A stretch of 64,000 nucleotides of DNA, taken from assembly GCF_004000255.1 (NCBI RefSeq), contig NZ_RCIQ01000005.1, positions 62,001 to 126,000 of the forward strand. Direction: 5' to 3'. Positions 1 through 7,916 of the stretch are shown here, piece after piece. Source of the stretch: Nioella ostreopsis. GTDB lineage: Bacteria > Pseudomonadota > Alphaproteobacteria > Rhodobacterales > Rhodobacteraceae. Positions within the stretch are counted from its first letter, which is position 1; every line of letters begins with the position of its first letter. The notes under the pieces are model-generated. The model ran no database searches. It was not told the origin of the DNA and saw only the letters and a program-made list of their open reading frames with translations. The position numbers and the translations under genes are program-made.

Positions 1-588
1 CGTCGGGATCGACATCAGCATCGACAGACGGGCCGCGTCGTGGCGTTCAAAGCCCAGATACCGTGCCGCGGTGATAGTGATGCCCGACCGGGAGGTGCCG
101 GGGATCAGCGCGATCGCCTGCCACAGCCCCATGATCAGCGCGTGCTTCAGGTTCCAATCCCGCGCTTCAAGCGTCTCAGCGCCGTTCTGATCTGCCCAAT
201 AGAGCACAATGCCAAAGATCAGCATGGTCCAGCCGATCACGGTCATCGACCGCAGCGAGTCGTCCAGTCCGGTCAGTTTCAGCGCCAGCCCGAAGAGGAT
301 GACCGGGATCGTCGCGAGGATCAGGCCGAGGGCCAGACGAGACTCTGCGCTGCCGTTGCGACCCGTTACCAGATGACCTGTTCCGATGATGGCTGCCCGC
401 ACATCGCGCCAGAAATAGAGCACCACAGCGCCGAGTGTTCCGACGTGAACGGCGACGTCGATCACCTGTCCCTGATCGGCCATGCCGGTGAGTTGAGGCA
501 GGAGAATCAGGTGCCCGGAAGAGGAGATCGGCAGGAACTCGGTCAGTCCCTGGATCACGGCAACGATAAATAAATGGAAGAGTGTCAT
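1..588 (-). CDS. uppP: Undecaprenyl-diphosphatase, 3' end cut by window edge
   Basis: Inner-membrane phosphatase that recycles undecaprenyl diphosphate to the monophosphate carrier for peptidoglycan and other cell-wall polymers. The reading frame opens with MTLFHLFIVAVIQGLTEFLP followed by ISSSGHL, the N-terminal family signature containing the catalytic Glu. A second family motif, IPGTSRSG, lies near 95-115. The frame stays open to base 1, giving 196 codons of a protein that is usually about 265 residues, so roughly a quarter lies outside the window. The ATG at 588 places the signature at the expected distance from the N terminus; its Shine-Dalgarno is weak (GGA). It is divergent from gltD. 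Confidence 0.93.
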   Translation of the reverse strand, partial: MTLFHLFIVAVIQGLTEFLPISSSGHLILLPQLTGMADQGQVIDVAVHVGTLGAVVLYFWRDVRAAIIGTGHLVTGRNGSAESRLALGLILATIPVILFGLALKLTGLDDSLRSMTVIGWTMLIFGIVLYWADQNGAETLEARDWNLKHALIMGLWQAIALIPGTSRSGITITAARYLGFERHDAARLSMLMSIPT

Positions 589-820
589 AGTCGGGGTCCA
601 TCAACCTGCGGATTGGAGATCGTGTAAGAGTTTGAAAATAAGGCAGATACTGAATTATGAGTCAGCAAGTATGACATATTTGCGTGATGCAATGCTTGCA
701 GGTGGCCGCGCACGGCGCTTTTTTCTGGATAATAGGTCAGCATTGCTGTCTTTTCATGTCCTGAGAGCAGAGTTATAGGGACTTTCCTAGCTGATCCCAA
801 AGGAACCGGAAAGGCACGCC
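589..820. promoter_or_regulatory. Divergent promoter region uppP/gltD with a small hairpin plus T-run
   Basis: This 232-base gap is AT-richer than its surroundings and carries no convincing gene. On the gltD strand a short stem GCCG-CGCA-CGGC at 705-716 is followed two bases later by six T residues (719-724). It could be a weak terminator or attenuator in the gltD leader. The stem is only 4 bp, so this reading is tentative. The gltD ribosome binding site (GGAAAGG) sits just before 821. Confidence 0.35.
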
Positions 821-2254
821 ATGGCTGTTGAGAAGATGCTGAAATTCGTGACCGTGGGCAAGTCCATGCCCGAAAAGCGCTCCGCGACAGAGCGCGCGCA
901 TGATTTCAATGAAATCTACGGCGAATACGTGGCCGCCAAGGCCGAGGAACAGGCCAGCCGCTGCAGCCAGTGTGGCGTGCCCTATTGCCAGTCCCATTGC
1001 CCGCTGCACAACAACATCCCCGACTGGCTGCGCCTGACCGCGACGGGCCGGTTGCAGGAAGCCTATGAGATCAGCCAGGCGACCAACACTTTCCCCGAGA
1101 TTTGCGGCCGCATCTGCCCGCAAGACCGTCTGTGCGAAGGCAACTGCGTGATCGAGCAGTCGGGCCACGGCACCGTGACCATCGGCTCGGTCGAGAAATA
1201 CATCACCGATACCGCGTGGGAACAGGGTTGGGTCAAGCCGATCAGCCCCTCTCAGGAACGTCCCGAAAGCGTGGGCATCATCGGCGCGGGCCCGGGTGGC
1301 CTTGCCGCCGCCGACATGCTGCGCCGCGCCGGACTGCAGGTCACAGTCTATGACCGCTATGACCGCGCGGGCGGGCTGCTGACCTATGGCATCCCCGGCT
1401 TCAAGCTGGAAAAAGACGTGGTCATGCGCCGCAACCAGCAGCTGGAGGCGGGCGGCATCACCTTTGTAATGAACTGCACCGTAGGCGACGACATCAGCTT
1501 TGCCGAGATCCGCGAGAAGCATGATTTCGTGGTCATCGCCACCGGAGTCTACAAGACCCGCGATCTGGCCGGCCCCGGATCGGGTGCCGCCGGGATCGTC
1601 AATGCGATTGACTACCTGACCGCCTCGAACCGCCTGAGCTTCGGCGACAGCGTGCCGGAATTCGAGTCGGGCGAGTTGAACGCAGAAGGCAAGAAGGTCG
1701 TCGTAATCGGCGGCGGCGATACCGCGATGGACTGTGTGCGCACCGCGATCCGGCAGGGCGCCGAAAGCGTGAAGTGCCTCTATCGCCGTGACCGCGCCAA
1801 TATGCCCGGCTCTCAGCGAGAAGTGCAGAATGCCGAGGAAGAGGGCGTCGAGTTTGTCTGGCTGACCGCGCCCAAGGGCTTCGCCGGGGATCCTGTGACC
1901 GGCGTCATGGTGCAGCAGATGCGCCTTGGCCAGCCCGACGCATCCGGGCGCCGCAGCCCCGAAGTGGTGGACGGCGCTGACTATGTGGAAGAGGCCGATC
2001 TGGTGATCAAGGCGCTCGGGTTCGAGCCGGAAGCTCTGCCTGCGCTTTGGAACACGCCCGAGCTGGACGTGACCCGTTGGGGCACCGTCAAGGCGGACTT
2101 CCGCACCCATGAAACCAATCTGCCGGGCGTCTATGCTGTGGGCGATATCCAGCGCGGGGCGAGCCTTGTGGTCTGGGCCATTCGGGACGGGCGCGAGGCG
2201 GCAGAGGACATCCTGTCGAAACTCGCCGCAAGCACGGGTGTCGCGGCGGAATAG
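821..2254 (+). CDS. gltD: Glutamate synthase (NADPH) small subunit
   Basis: The 477-residue beta subunit of glutamate synthase. It takes electrons from NADPH through FAD and passes them to GltB, where 2-oxoglutarate plus glutamine gives two glutamates. The N-terminal Fe-S domain has cysteines C48, C51, C56 and C60, and a second set in EICGRICPQDRLCEGNC. The FAD Rossmann motif VGIIGAGPGGLAAAD is near residue 150 and the NADPH motif VVVIGGGDTAMDC near residue 290. Length matches the family. Start 821 has GGAAAGG six bases upstream; the ATG at 836 is a weaker alternative. A small secreted-protein gene separates it from gltB. Confidence 0.97.
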   Translation: MAVEKMLKFVTVGKSMPEKRSATERAHDFNEIYGEYVAAKAEEQASRCSQCGVPYCQSHCPLHNNIPDWLRLTATGRLQEAYEISQATNTFPEICGRICPQDRLCEGNCVIEQSGHGTVTIGSVEKYITDTAWEQGWVKPISPSQERPESVGIIGAGPGGLAAADMLRRAGLQVTVYDRYDRAGGLLTYGIPGFKLEKDVVMRRNQQLEAGGITFVMNCTVGDDISFAEIREKHDFVVIATGVYKTRDLAGPGSGAAGIVNAIDYLTASNRLSFGDSVPEFESGELNAEGKKVVVIGGGDTAMDCVRTAIRQGAESVKCLYRRDRANMPGSQREVQNAEEEGVEFVWLTAPKGFAGDPVTGVMVQQMRLGQPDASGRRSPEVVDGADYVEEADLVIKALGFEPEALPALWNTPELDVTRWGTVKADFRTHETNLPGVYAVGDIQRGASLVVWAIRDGREAAEDILSKLAASTGVAAE

Positions 2255-2264
2255 GCCGAAAACA

Positions 2265-2322
2265 GGGGGGTGCCACCCGTACACCCCCTGTACACCCCCC
2301 ATGCACCCCCTGTGCAGACAGG
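2265..2322. repeat. Dispersed intergenic element with 11-bp GTACACCCCC units (copy 1)
   Basis: Ten bases after the gltD stop there is GGGGGGTGCCACCC (2265-2278) followed by four units of exactly 11 bp: GTACACCCCCT, GTACACCCCCC, ATGCACCCCCT, GTGCAGACAGG. The same architecture occurs at 60287-60344. On the minus strand, four G-runs of 5, 6, 5 and 3 with 5-6-base loops are compatible with a G-quadruplex. Function unknown. Confidence 0.8.
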
Positions 2323-2381
2323 ATACGGAATTTGAAGACATACGGCTCGGGGCCGAACGGAATTAGGGAAGGACTGCTGAC

Positions 2382-3107
2382 ATGGTATGCTTGATCAATC
2401 GTTACCTCCTCACCACCGCGTTTACCGTTTCGGTCGCTGTGGGCACGAGCGTTCTGGCACCCACCCCGGTCCACGCACAACAGGGCCCGACAGTGACGCC
2501 GCCGCCCGGTTGCACCGCCTTTCTGACGACCCAATCGCGCGGCTGCGTGGTGTCCCATAACTGGACCTGCGAGGGCGACCCCGAAGGCACCCATTGGCGG
2601 CTGTCGATGGATGAGGACGGGCCGTTCTACCTGTCCTTCACCGATGCCGAGTTCCGCTGGCTGCTGTCCTATGAACTGCGCAGCGGCGCGCAGAACACGC
2701 TGATCGAGCCAGAGGACGATCCGGCCTCGATCACCGATCTTTTTGCGACCGGCACCGATTCCATGTCCTTCTCGACCATCCACGAAACCGGGTCGGGTCA
2801 GCGCATTCAGCGCGACTATACCGGATTCGACCGGCTGACCGGCGAAACGGTGGAAATCGACGGTCGTATTCTGAACCGCACCCAGTTTTCCTATGAATAC
2901 GATCTGGGCGAAGGCCCCCGCCGCGTCGAGGGCGGCCAGTTCGTCAGCGAAGACTGGCGGATGTTCTTCGGCGGAGTCGAGGTGACGACCCTGCCCAATG
3001 GCGAACAGAGAGAAAGCGACAGTTCCCCCATGGAGTTCGCCGAACCGGGCGAGCCCGGATTCCTGAGCGCGACGCCGCTCTATGATTGCGGGGACATGAT
3101 GTCATGA
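2382..3107 (+). CDS. Secreted hypothetical protein between gltD and gltB
   Basis: A 241-residue protein I cannot assign to a named family. The first 33 residues form a Sec signal peptide: basic start MVCLINR, a hydrophobic stretch, and a probable cleavage site at PVHA-QQG. The mature part is acidic, rich in beta-prone and aromatic residues, and has four cysteines (after PPPG, in SRGC, in NWTC and at the C-terminal YDCGD) that could form two periplasmic disulfides. The ATG at 2382 has AAGGA upstream. It shares an orientation and probably a transcript with gltD and gltB, which suggests co-expression but not a role in glutamate synthesis, because the product is exported. Confidence 0.7.
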   Translation: MVCLINRYLLTTAFTVSVAVGTSVLAPTPVHAQQGPTVTPPPGCTAFLTTQSRGCVVSHNWTCEGDPEGTHWRLSMDEDGPFYLSFTDAEFRWLLSYELRSGAQNTLIEPEDDPASITDLFATGTDSMSFSTIHETGSGQRIQRDYTGFDRLTGETVEIDGRILNRTQFSYEYDLGEGPRRVEGGQFVSEDWRMFFGGVEVTTLPNGEQRESDSSPMEFAEPGEPGFLSATPLYDCGDMMS

Positions 3108-3171
3108 CCACCCGCGCACAGCAGATGATTGGACGGGCCGCGACCCGATCCCCCGTAGAAGGAGAGCCTCA

Positions 3172-6100
3172 ATGACCAAATACGATGCATCTTGGGTCGC
3201 CGCCGAAGAGGCCAAGCGCAAGTGGATGGCCGAGAACGGCATGTATATCGAGGAGGAGGAGCATTCCTCCTGCGGGGTTGGCCTTGTCGTGTCGCTGGAT
3301 GGGAAACCGACCCGTCAGGTGGTCGAGGCAGGGATCACCGCGCTGAAGGCGATCTGGCACCGGGGCGCGGTCGATGCAGACGGCAAGACCGGCGATGGCG
3401 CAGGCATCCATGTGCAGATCCCGGCCTCGTTCTTCTATGACCAGATCCGCCGCACGGGCCATGAACCGGATATGGATGCGCTGATGGCGGTCGGTCAGGT
3501 CTTCCTGCCGCGCAGCGATTTCGGGGCGCAGGAAACCTGCCGGACCATCGTGGAAAGCGAAGTATTGCGGATGGGGTATTACATCTATGGCTGGCGTCAT
3601 GTGCCGGTGGATGTGACCTGTCTGGGAGAAAAGGCCAACGCGACGCGGCCGGAGATCGAACAGATTCTGATTTCGAATTCCAAGGGTGTGGATGAGGAAA
3701 CGTTTGAGCGCGAGCTTTACGTCATCCGCCGCCGGATCGAGAAGGCGGCGTCTGCCGCCGGGATCAACGGGCTCTACCTGTGTTCGCTGTCCTGCCGGTC
3801 GATCATCTACAAGGGCATGATGCTGGCCGAGCAGGTCAGCGAGTTTTATCCCGACCTTCAAGATGACCGGTTCGAAAGCGCCTTTGCCATCTATCACCAG
3901 CGCTATTCCACCAACACCTTTCCGCAATGGTGGCTGGCGCAGCCCTTCCGCATGCTGGCCCATAACGGCGAGATCAACACGCTGAAGGGCAACCTGAACT
4001 GGATGAAGAGCCACGAGATCCGCATGGCGTCGTCCTATTTCGGGGAGCTTGCCGAGGATATCAAACCGATCGTGGCGGGCGGGTCGTCGGACTCGGCGGC
4101 GCTCGATTCCGTCTTCGAAGTGCTGGTCCGCGCGGGCCGCAACGCGCCGATGGCCAAGACGATGCTGGTGCCAGAGGCCTGGTCCAAGACTTCGACCGAA
4201 CTGCCCGAGGCGTGGCGCGATATGTATGCCTATTGCAACAGCGTGATGGAGCCCTGGGACGGCCCCGCAGCGCTGGCCATGACCGATGGCCGTTGGGTCT
4301 GCGCCGGGCTCGACCGGAACGGGCTGCGCCCGATGCGCTATGTGGTAACCGGTGAGGGTCTGCTGATCGCGGGTTCCGAGGCCGGGATGGTGCCGGTAAA
4401 CGAGGCCGGGCTGGTCGAGAAAGGCGCGCTTGGGCCGGGGCAGATGATTGCCGTCGATATGGCAGAGGCAAAGCTCTACCACGACACCGAGATGAAAGAT
4501 GCGCTGGCCGCCAGCCGTCCCTTCGGGGACTGGGTGGAAAAGGTCGTGGACCTTGGCGAGCAGACCGAGGGTCTGACGGAATCGGCGGCGTTCAGCGGCG
4601 GTGAGTTGCGTCAGCGCCAGATCGCGGCGGGCTACAGCATCGAAGAGCTGGAACAGATCCTTGCGCCAATGGCCGAGGATGGGAAGGAAACGCTGGCCTC
4701 GATGGGCGATGACACGCCCTCTGCCGTGCTGTCAAAGCAGTACCGGCCGCTGAGCCACTTCTTCCGCCAGAACTTCAGCCAGGTGACGAACCCGCCGATT
4801 GACAGCTTGCGCGAATACCGGGTGATGAGCCTGAAGACCCGCTTCGGCAACCTCAAGAACGTGCTGGACGAGGATAGCAGCCAGACCGAGATTCTGGTTC
4901 TGGAAAGCCCCTTCGTGACAAATGCCCAGTTCGAGGAGTTGTTGACCCAGTTCGGCGACAGCGTGGTGAATATCGACTGCACCTTCCCCGCCGGTGGCGG
5001 GCAGGGCCTGCTGCGTGAGGAACTGGCGCGGATCCGGCGCGAGGCGGAAGATGCCGTGCGCTCTGGCGCGGGCCATCTGGTGCTGACCGACCGGGGCCAG
5101 AGCGAAAACCGCATCGCCATGCCGATGATTCTGGCGACCAGCGCCGTTCATAGCTGGCTGACCAAGCAGGGGCTGCGCACCTTCTGTTCGATCAATGTGC
5201 GCTCGGCGGAATGTATCGACCCGCATTACTTCGCCGTTCTGATCGGCGCGGGTGCCACCACCGTGAACGCCTATCTGGCGCAGGACAGTCTGGCCGATCG
5301 GATCGACCGGGGGTTGCTGGATTGCAGCCTGACCGAAGCCATGGCGCGTTATCGCAATGCGATCGATCAGGGCCTGCTGAAGATCATGGCGAAGATGGGT
5401 ATCTCGGTGATCTCCTCCTATCGCGGTGGCCTGAACTTCGAGGCCGTGGGCCTTTCCCGCGCCATGGTGGCGGAATACTTCCCCGGCATGATTTCCCGCA
5501 TTTCGGGGATCGGGGTCAGCGGGTTGCAGCGCAAGGCCGAGGAAGTGCACGCCAAGGGCTGGCTGTCGCAGACCGACATTCTGCCCATTGGCGGCTTCTA
5601 CAAGGCGCGCCGGTCGGGCGAGAAGCACGCCTGGGAAGCGCAGACGATGCACATGATGCAGATGGCCTGCAACACCGCGTCCTACGAGATGTGGAAGCAG
5701 TATTCGGCCAAGATGAAGGCGAACCCGCCCATTCATCTGCGCGACCTTCTGGACATCAAGCCGCTTGGCAAGGCGATCCCGATTGAAGAGGTGGAAAGCA
5801 TCACCTCGATCCGCAAGCGCTTCGTCACGCCGGGCATGTCCCTGGGCGCGCTGTCGCCCGAGGCGCACAAGACGCTGAACGTGGCGATGAACCGGATCGG
5901 CGCGAAGTCGGATTCCGGTGAAGGCGGCGAAGATCCGGCGCATTTCGTGCCGGAGCCCAATGGTGACAACCCGTCTGCCAAGATCAAGCAGGTTGCCTCG
6001 GGCCGCTTCGGCGTGACCGCCGAATACCTCAACCACTGCGAGGAACTGGAGATCAAGGTCGCGCAGGGTGCCAAGCCCGGCGAGGGTGGCCAGCTGCCCG

Positions 6101-7710
6101 GCATGAAGGTCACCGACCTGATTGCGCGGCTGCGCCATTCGACCAAGGGCGTGACCCTGATCAGCCCGCCGCCGCACCACGATATCTATTCCATCGAGGA
6201 CCTGGCGCAGCTGATCTATGACCTCAAGCAGATCAACCCGCGCTGCAAGGTGACGGTGAAGCTGGTGGCCTCCTCGGGCGTTGGCACCATTGCCGCCGGT
6301 GTGGCCAAGGCCAAGGCCGATGTGATCCTGATCTCGGGTCATAACGGCGGCACCGGCGCATCGCCTGCCACCTCGATCAAGTTCGCGGGTCTGCCCTGGG
6401 AAATGGGTCTGACCGAGGCGCATCAGGTGCTGGCGATGAACAACCTGCGGGGCCGCGTGACGCTGCGCACCGACGGGGGCCTGCGCACCGGCCGCGATAT
6501 CGTCATGGCGGCGATGATGGGGGCCGAGGAATACGGCATCGGCACCGCTGCGCTGATTGCCATGGGATGCATCATGGTGCGCCAGTGCCAATCGAACACC
6601 TGCCCGGTCGGCGTCTGCACGCAGGACGAAAGCCTGCGCGCCAAGTTCACCGGCAATGCCGACAAGGTGGTGAACCTGATCACCTTCTACGCGCAGGAAG
6701 TGCGGGAATTGCTGGCCAGCATCGGCGCGCGGTCGCTGGATGAGGTCATCGGTCGGGCCGATCTGCTGAGCCAGGTCAGCCGTGGGTCCGCCCATCTGGA
6801 CGATCTTGACCTGAACCCGCTGCTGATCACCGTCGATGGGTCGCAGAACATCGTCTATGACCGGCACAAGCCGCGCAACGCGGTGCCCGACACGCTGGAC
6901 GCGCAGATCGTCAAGGATGCGCATCGCTTCCTTGAGGATGGCGAGAAAATGCAGCTGTCTTACGCGGTACAGAACACTCTGCGGACCATCGGTACGCGGA
7001 CGTCGAGCCATATCGTCAAGAATTTCGGGATGCGCAACGCGTTGCAGCCCGACCATCTGACGGTGAAGCTGGAAGGGTCTGCCGGGCAGTCTCTCGGGGC
7101 CTTTGCGGCGCCGGGGCTGAAGCTGGAAGTGTCGGGCGATGCCAATGACTATGTGGGCAAGGGCCTGTCTGGGGGCACCATTGTTGTGCGGCCCGCTCAG
7201 GTCAGCCCGCTGAAGGCGGATGAGAACGTGATCATCGGCAACACGGTGCTCTATGGCGCAACCGACGGCTACCTGTTCGCCGCGGGCCGGGCTGGCGAAC
7301 GGTTCGGGGTGCGGAACTCTGGCGCGAAGGTGGTGATCGAGGGCTGCGGGTCCAACGGCTGTGAATACATGACCGGTGGAGTTGCGGTGATCCTCGGGTC
7401 CATCGGGGCCAATTTCGGGGCCGGGATGACAGGTGGAATGGCCTATCTCTATGACCCCGAGGGCGCGGCGATGACCAATATGAACCTGGAAACGCTGGTG
7501 ACCTGCCCGGTCACGGTGGATCACTGGGAGGATCAGCTGCACGGCCTGGTGGCGCGCCATGCGGCTGAGACCGGATCGCGCAAGGCGTCGGATATCCTGC
7601 AGCACTGGGAGGAGGAGAAGGCGAACTTCCTTCAGGTCTGCCCGAAAGAGATGCTGAACAAGATCTCCCATCCCCTTGGGATCGAGGAAAAGGCCGTTCC
7701 GGCGGAGTGA
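3172..7710 (+). CDS. gltB: Glutamate synthase (NADPH) large subunit
   Basis: The 1512-residue alpha subunit of glutamate synthase. The N-terminal Ntn amidotransferase domain needs removal of a 33-residue propeptide to free Cys34 (HSSC-GVG), which releases ammonia from glutamine. The central and FMN-binding synthase domains follow, and the [3Fe-4S] cysteines are C1133, C1139 and C1144, with the family spacing C-X5-C-X4-C. The C-terminal beta-helix spans about 1260-1500, with its GXG repeats (SGGTIVV, TGGVAVI, TGGMAYL). Strong Shine-Dalgarno AAGGAGAG before 3172. Full length for the family. Pairs with GltD; the operon ends at the hairpins just downstream. Confidence 0.98.
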   Translation: MTKYDASWVAAEEAKRKWMAENGMYIEEEEHSSCGVGLVVSLDGKPTRQVVEAGITALKAIWHRGAVDADGKTGDGAGIHVQIPASFFYDQIRRTGHEPDMDALMAVGQVFLPRSDFGAQETCRTIVESEVLRMGYYIYGWRHVPVDVTCLGEKANATRPEIEQILISNSKGVDEETFERELYVIRRRIEKAASAAGINGLYLCSLSCRSIIYKGMMLAEQVSEFYPDLQDDRFESAFAIYHQRYSTNTFPQWWLAQPFRMLAHNGEINTLKGNLNWMKSHEIRMASSYFGELAEDIKPIVAGGSSDSAALDSVFEVLVRAGRNAPMAKTMLVPEAWSKTSTELPEAWRDMYAYCNSVMEPWDGPAALAMTDGRWVCAGLDRNGLRPMRYVVTGEGLLIAGSEAGMVPVNEAGLVEKGALGPGQMIAVDMAEAKLYHDTEMKDALAASRPFGDWVEKVVDLGEQTEGLTESAAFSGGELRQRQIAAGYSIEELEQILAPMAEDGKETLASMGDDTPSAVLSKQYRPLSHFFRQNFSQVTNPPIDSLREYRVMSLKTRFGNLKNVLDEDSSQTEILVLESPFVTNAQFEELLTQFGDSVVNIDCTFPAGGGQGLLREELARIRREAEDAVRSGAGHLVLTDRGQSENRIAMPMILATSAVHSWLTKQGLRTFCSINVRSAECIDPHYFAVLIGAGATTVNAYLAQDSLADRIDRGLLDCSLTEAMARYRNAIDQGLLKIMAKMGISVISSYRGGLNFEAVGLSRAMVAEYFPGMISRISGIGVSGLQRKAEEVHAKGWLSQTDILPIGGFYKARRSGEKHAWEAQTMHMMQMACNTASYEMWKQYSAKMKANPPIHLRDLLDIKPLGKAIPIEEVESITSIRKRFVTPGMSLGALSPEAHKTLNVAMNRIGAKSDSGEGGEDPAHFVPEPNGDNPSAKIKQVASGRFGVTAEYLNHCEELEIKVAQGAKPGEGGQLPGMKVTDLIARLRHSTKGVTLISPPPHHDIYSIEDLAQLIYDLKQINPRCKVTVKLVASSGVGTIAAGVAKAKADVILISGHNGGTGASPATSIKFAGLPWEMGLTEAHQVLAMNNLRGRVTLRTDGGLRTGRDIVMAAMMGAEEYGIGTAALIAMGCIMVRQCQSNTCPVGVCTQDESLRAKFTGNADKVVNLITFYAQEVRELLASIGARSLDEVIGRADLLSQVSRGSAHLDDLDLNPLLITVDGSQNIVYDRHKPRNAVPDTLDAQIVKDAHRFLEDGEKMQLSYAVQNTLRTIGTRTSSHIVKNFGMRNALQPDHLTVKLEGSAGQSLGAFAAPGLKLEVSGDANDYVGKGLSGGTIVVRPAQVSPLKADENVIIGNTVLYGATDGYLFAAGRAGERFGVRNSGAKVVIEGCGSNGCEYMTGGVAVILGSIGANFGAGMTGGMAYLYDPEGAAMTNMNLETLVTCPVTVDHWEDQLHGLVARHAAETGSRKASDILQHWEEEKANFLQVCPKEMLNKISHPLGIEEKAVPAE

Positions 7711-7716
7711 CCAGAC

Positions 7717-7790
7717 GTCCGGCCAATGGCCGGACAGTCCCCAACCTTGACCAGAGTTTCCCGTCCGCCCCCCATGCGGGGGTCGGACGG
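7717..7790 (+). terminator. Two consecutive hairpins after gltB
   Basis: A perfect 8-bp stem GTCCGGCC/GGCCGGAC with loop AAT lies at 7717-7735. A larger one lies at 7761-7790, with arms CCGTCCG/CGGACGG and an inner CCCCC/GGGGG stem with a bulged T. Neither has a clear T-tract, so they may act through Rho or as 3' mRNA stabilisers. Their position six bases past the gltB stop fits transcript-end structures. Confidence 0.5.
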
Positions 7791-7819
7791 CATTGGTGGT
7801 GCGCCGCACGCGCAGGCAC

Positions 7820-7842
7820 AATTTGTCCAATCTGGAATTTCC
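7820..7842. promoter_or_regulatory. Operator-like site A upstream of regulator 1
   Basis: The core TCCAATCTGG (7826-7835) sits in an AT-rich frame AATTTG/AATTTCC about 82 bases before the GTG at 7917. The same 10-base core recurs at 14287 before the transporter, and a 12-base variant recurs twice at 17265 and 17314. The core contains the dyad TCCA-N3-TGGA. Probably bound by one or both of the helix-turn-helix/binding-protein fusions of this island (inference). Confidence 0.5.
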
Positions 7843-7916
7843 ACCGCGTGACCGGCGCTGATCCGACCTGTACTGTACCATGATCGCACAGGGTCCAGTA
7901 CGGGAGGGCCAGCAAA

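Noticed and set aside
4732-7881. A 1049-codon open frame antisense to gltB, with similar long antisense frames opposite gltD, the peptide-binding protein and recQ
   Set aside because: Each lies entirely opposite a well-conserved gene, is rich in Arg, His, Gly and Gln as expected from reading GC-rich codons backwards, and has no recognisable domain. They are shadows of real genes.
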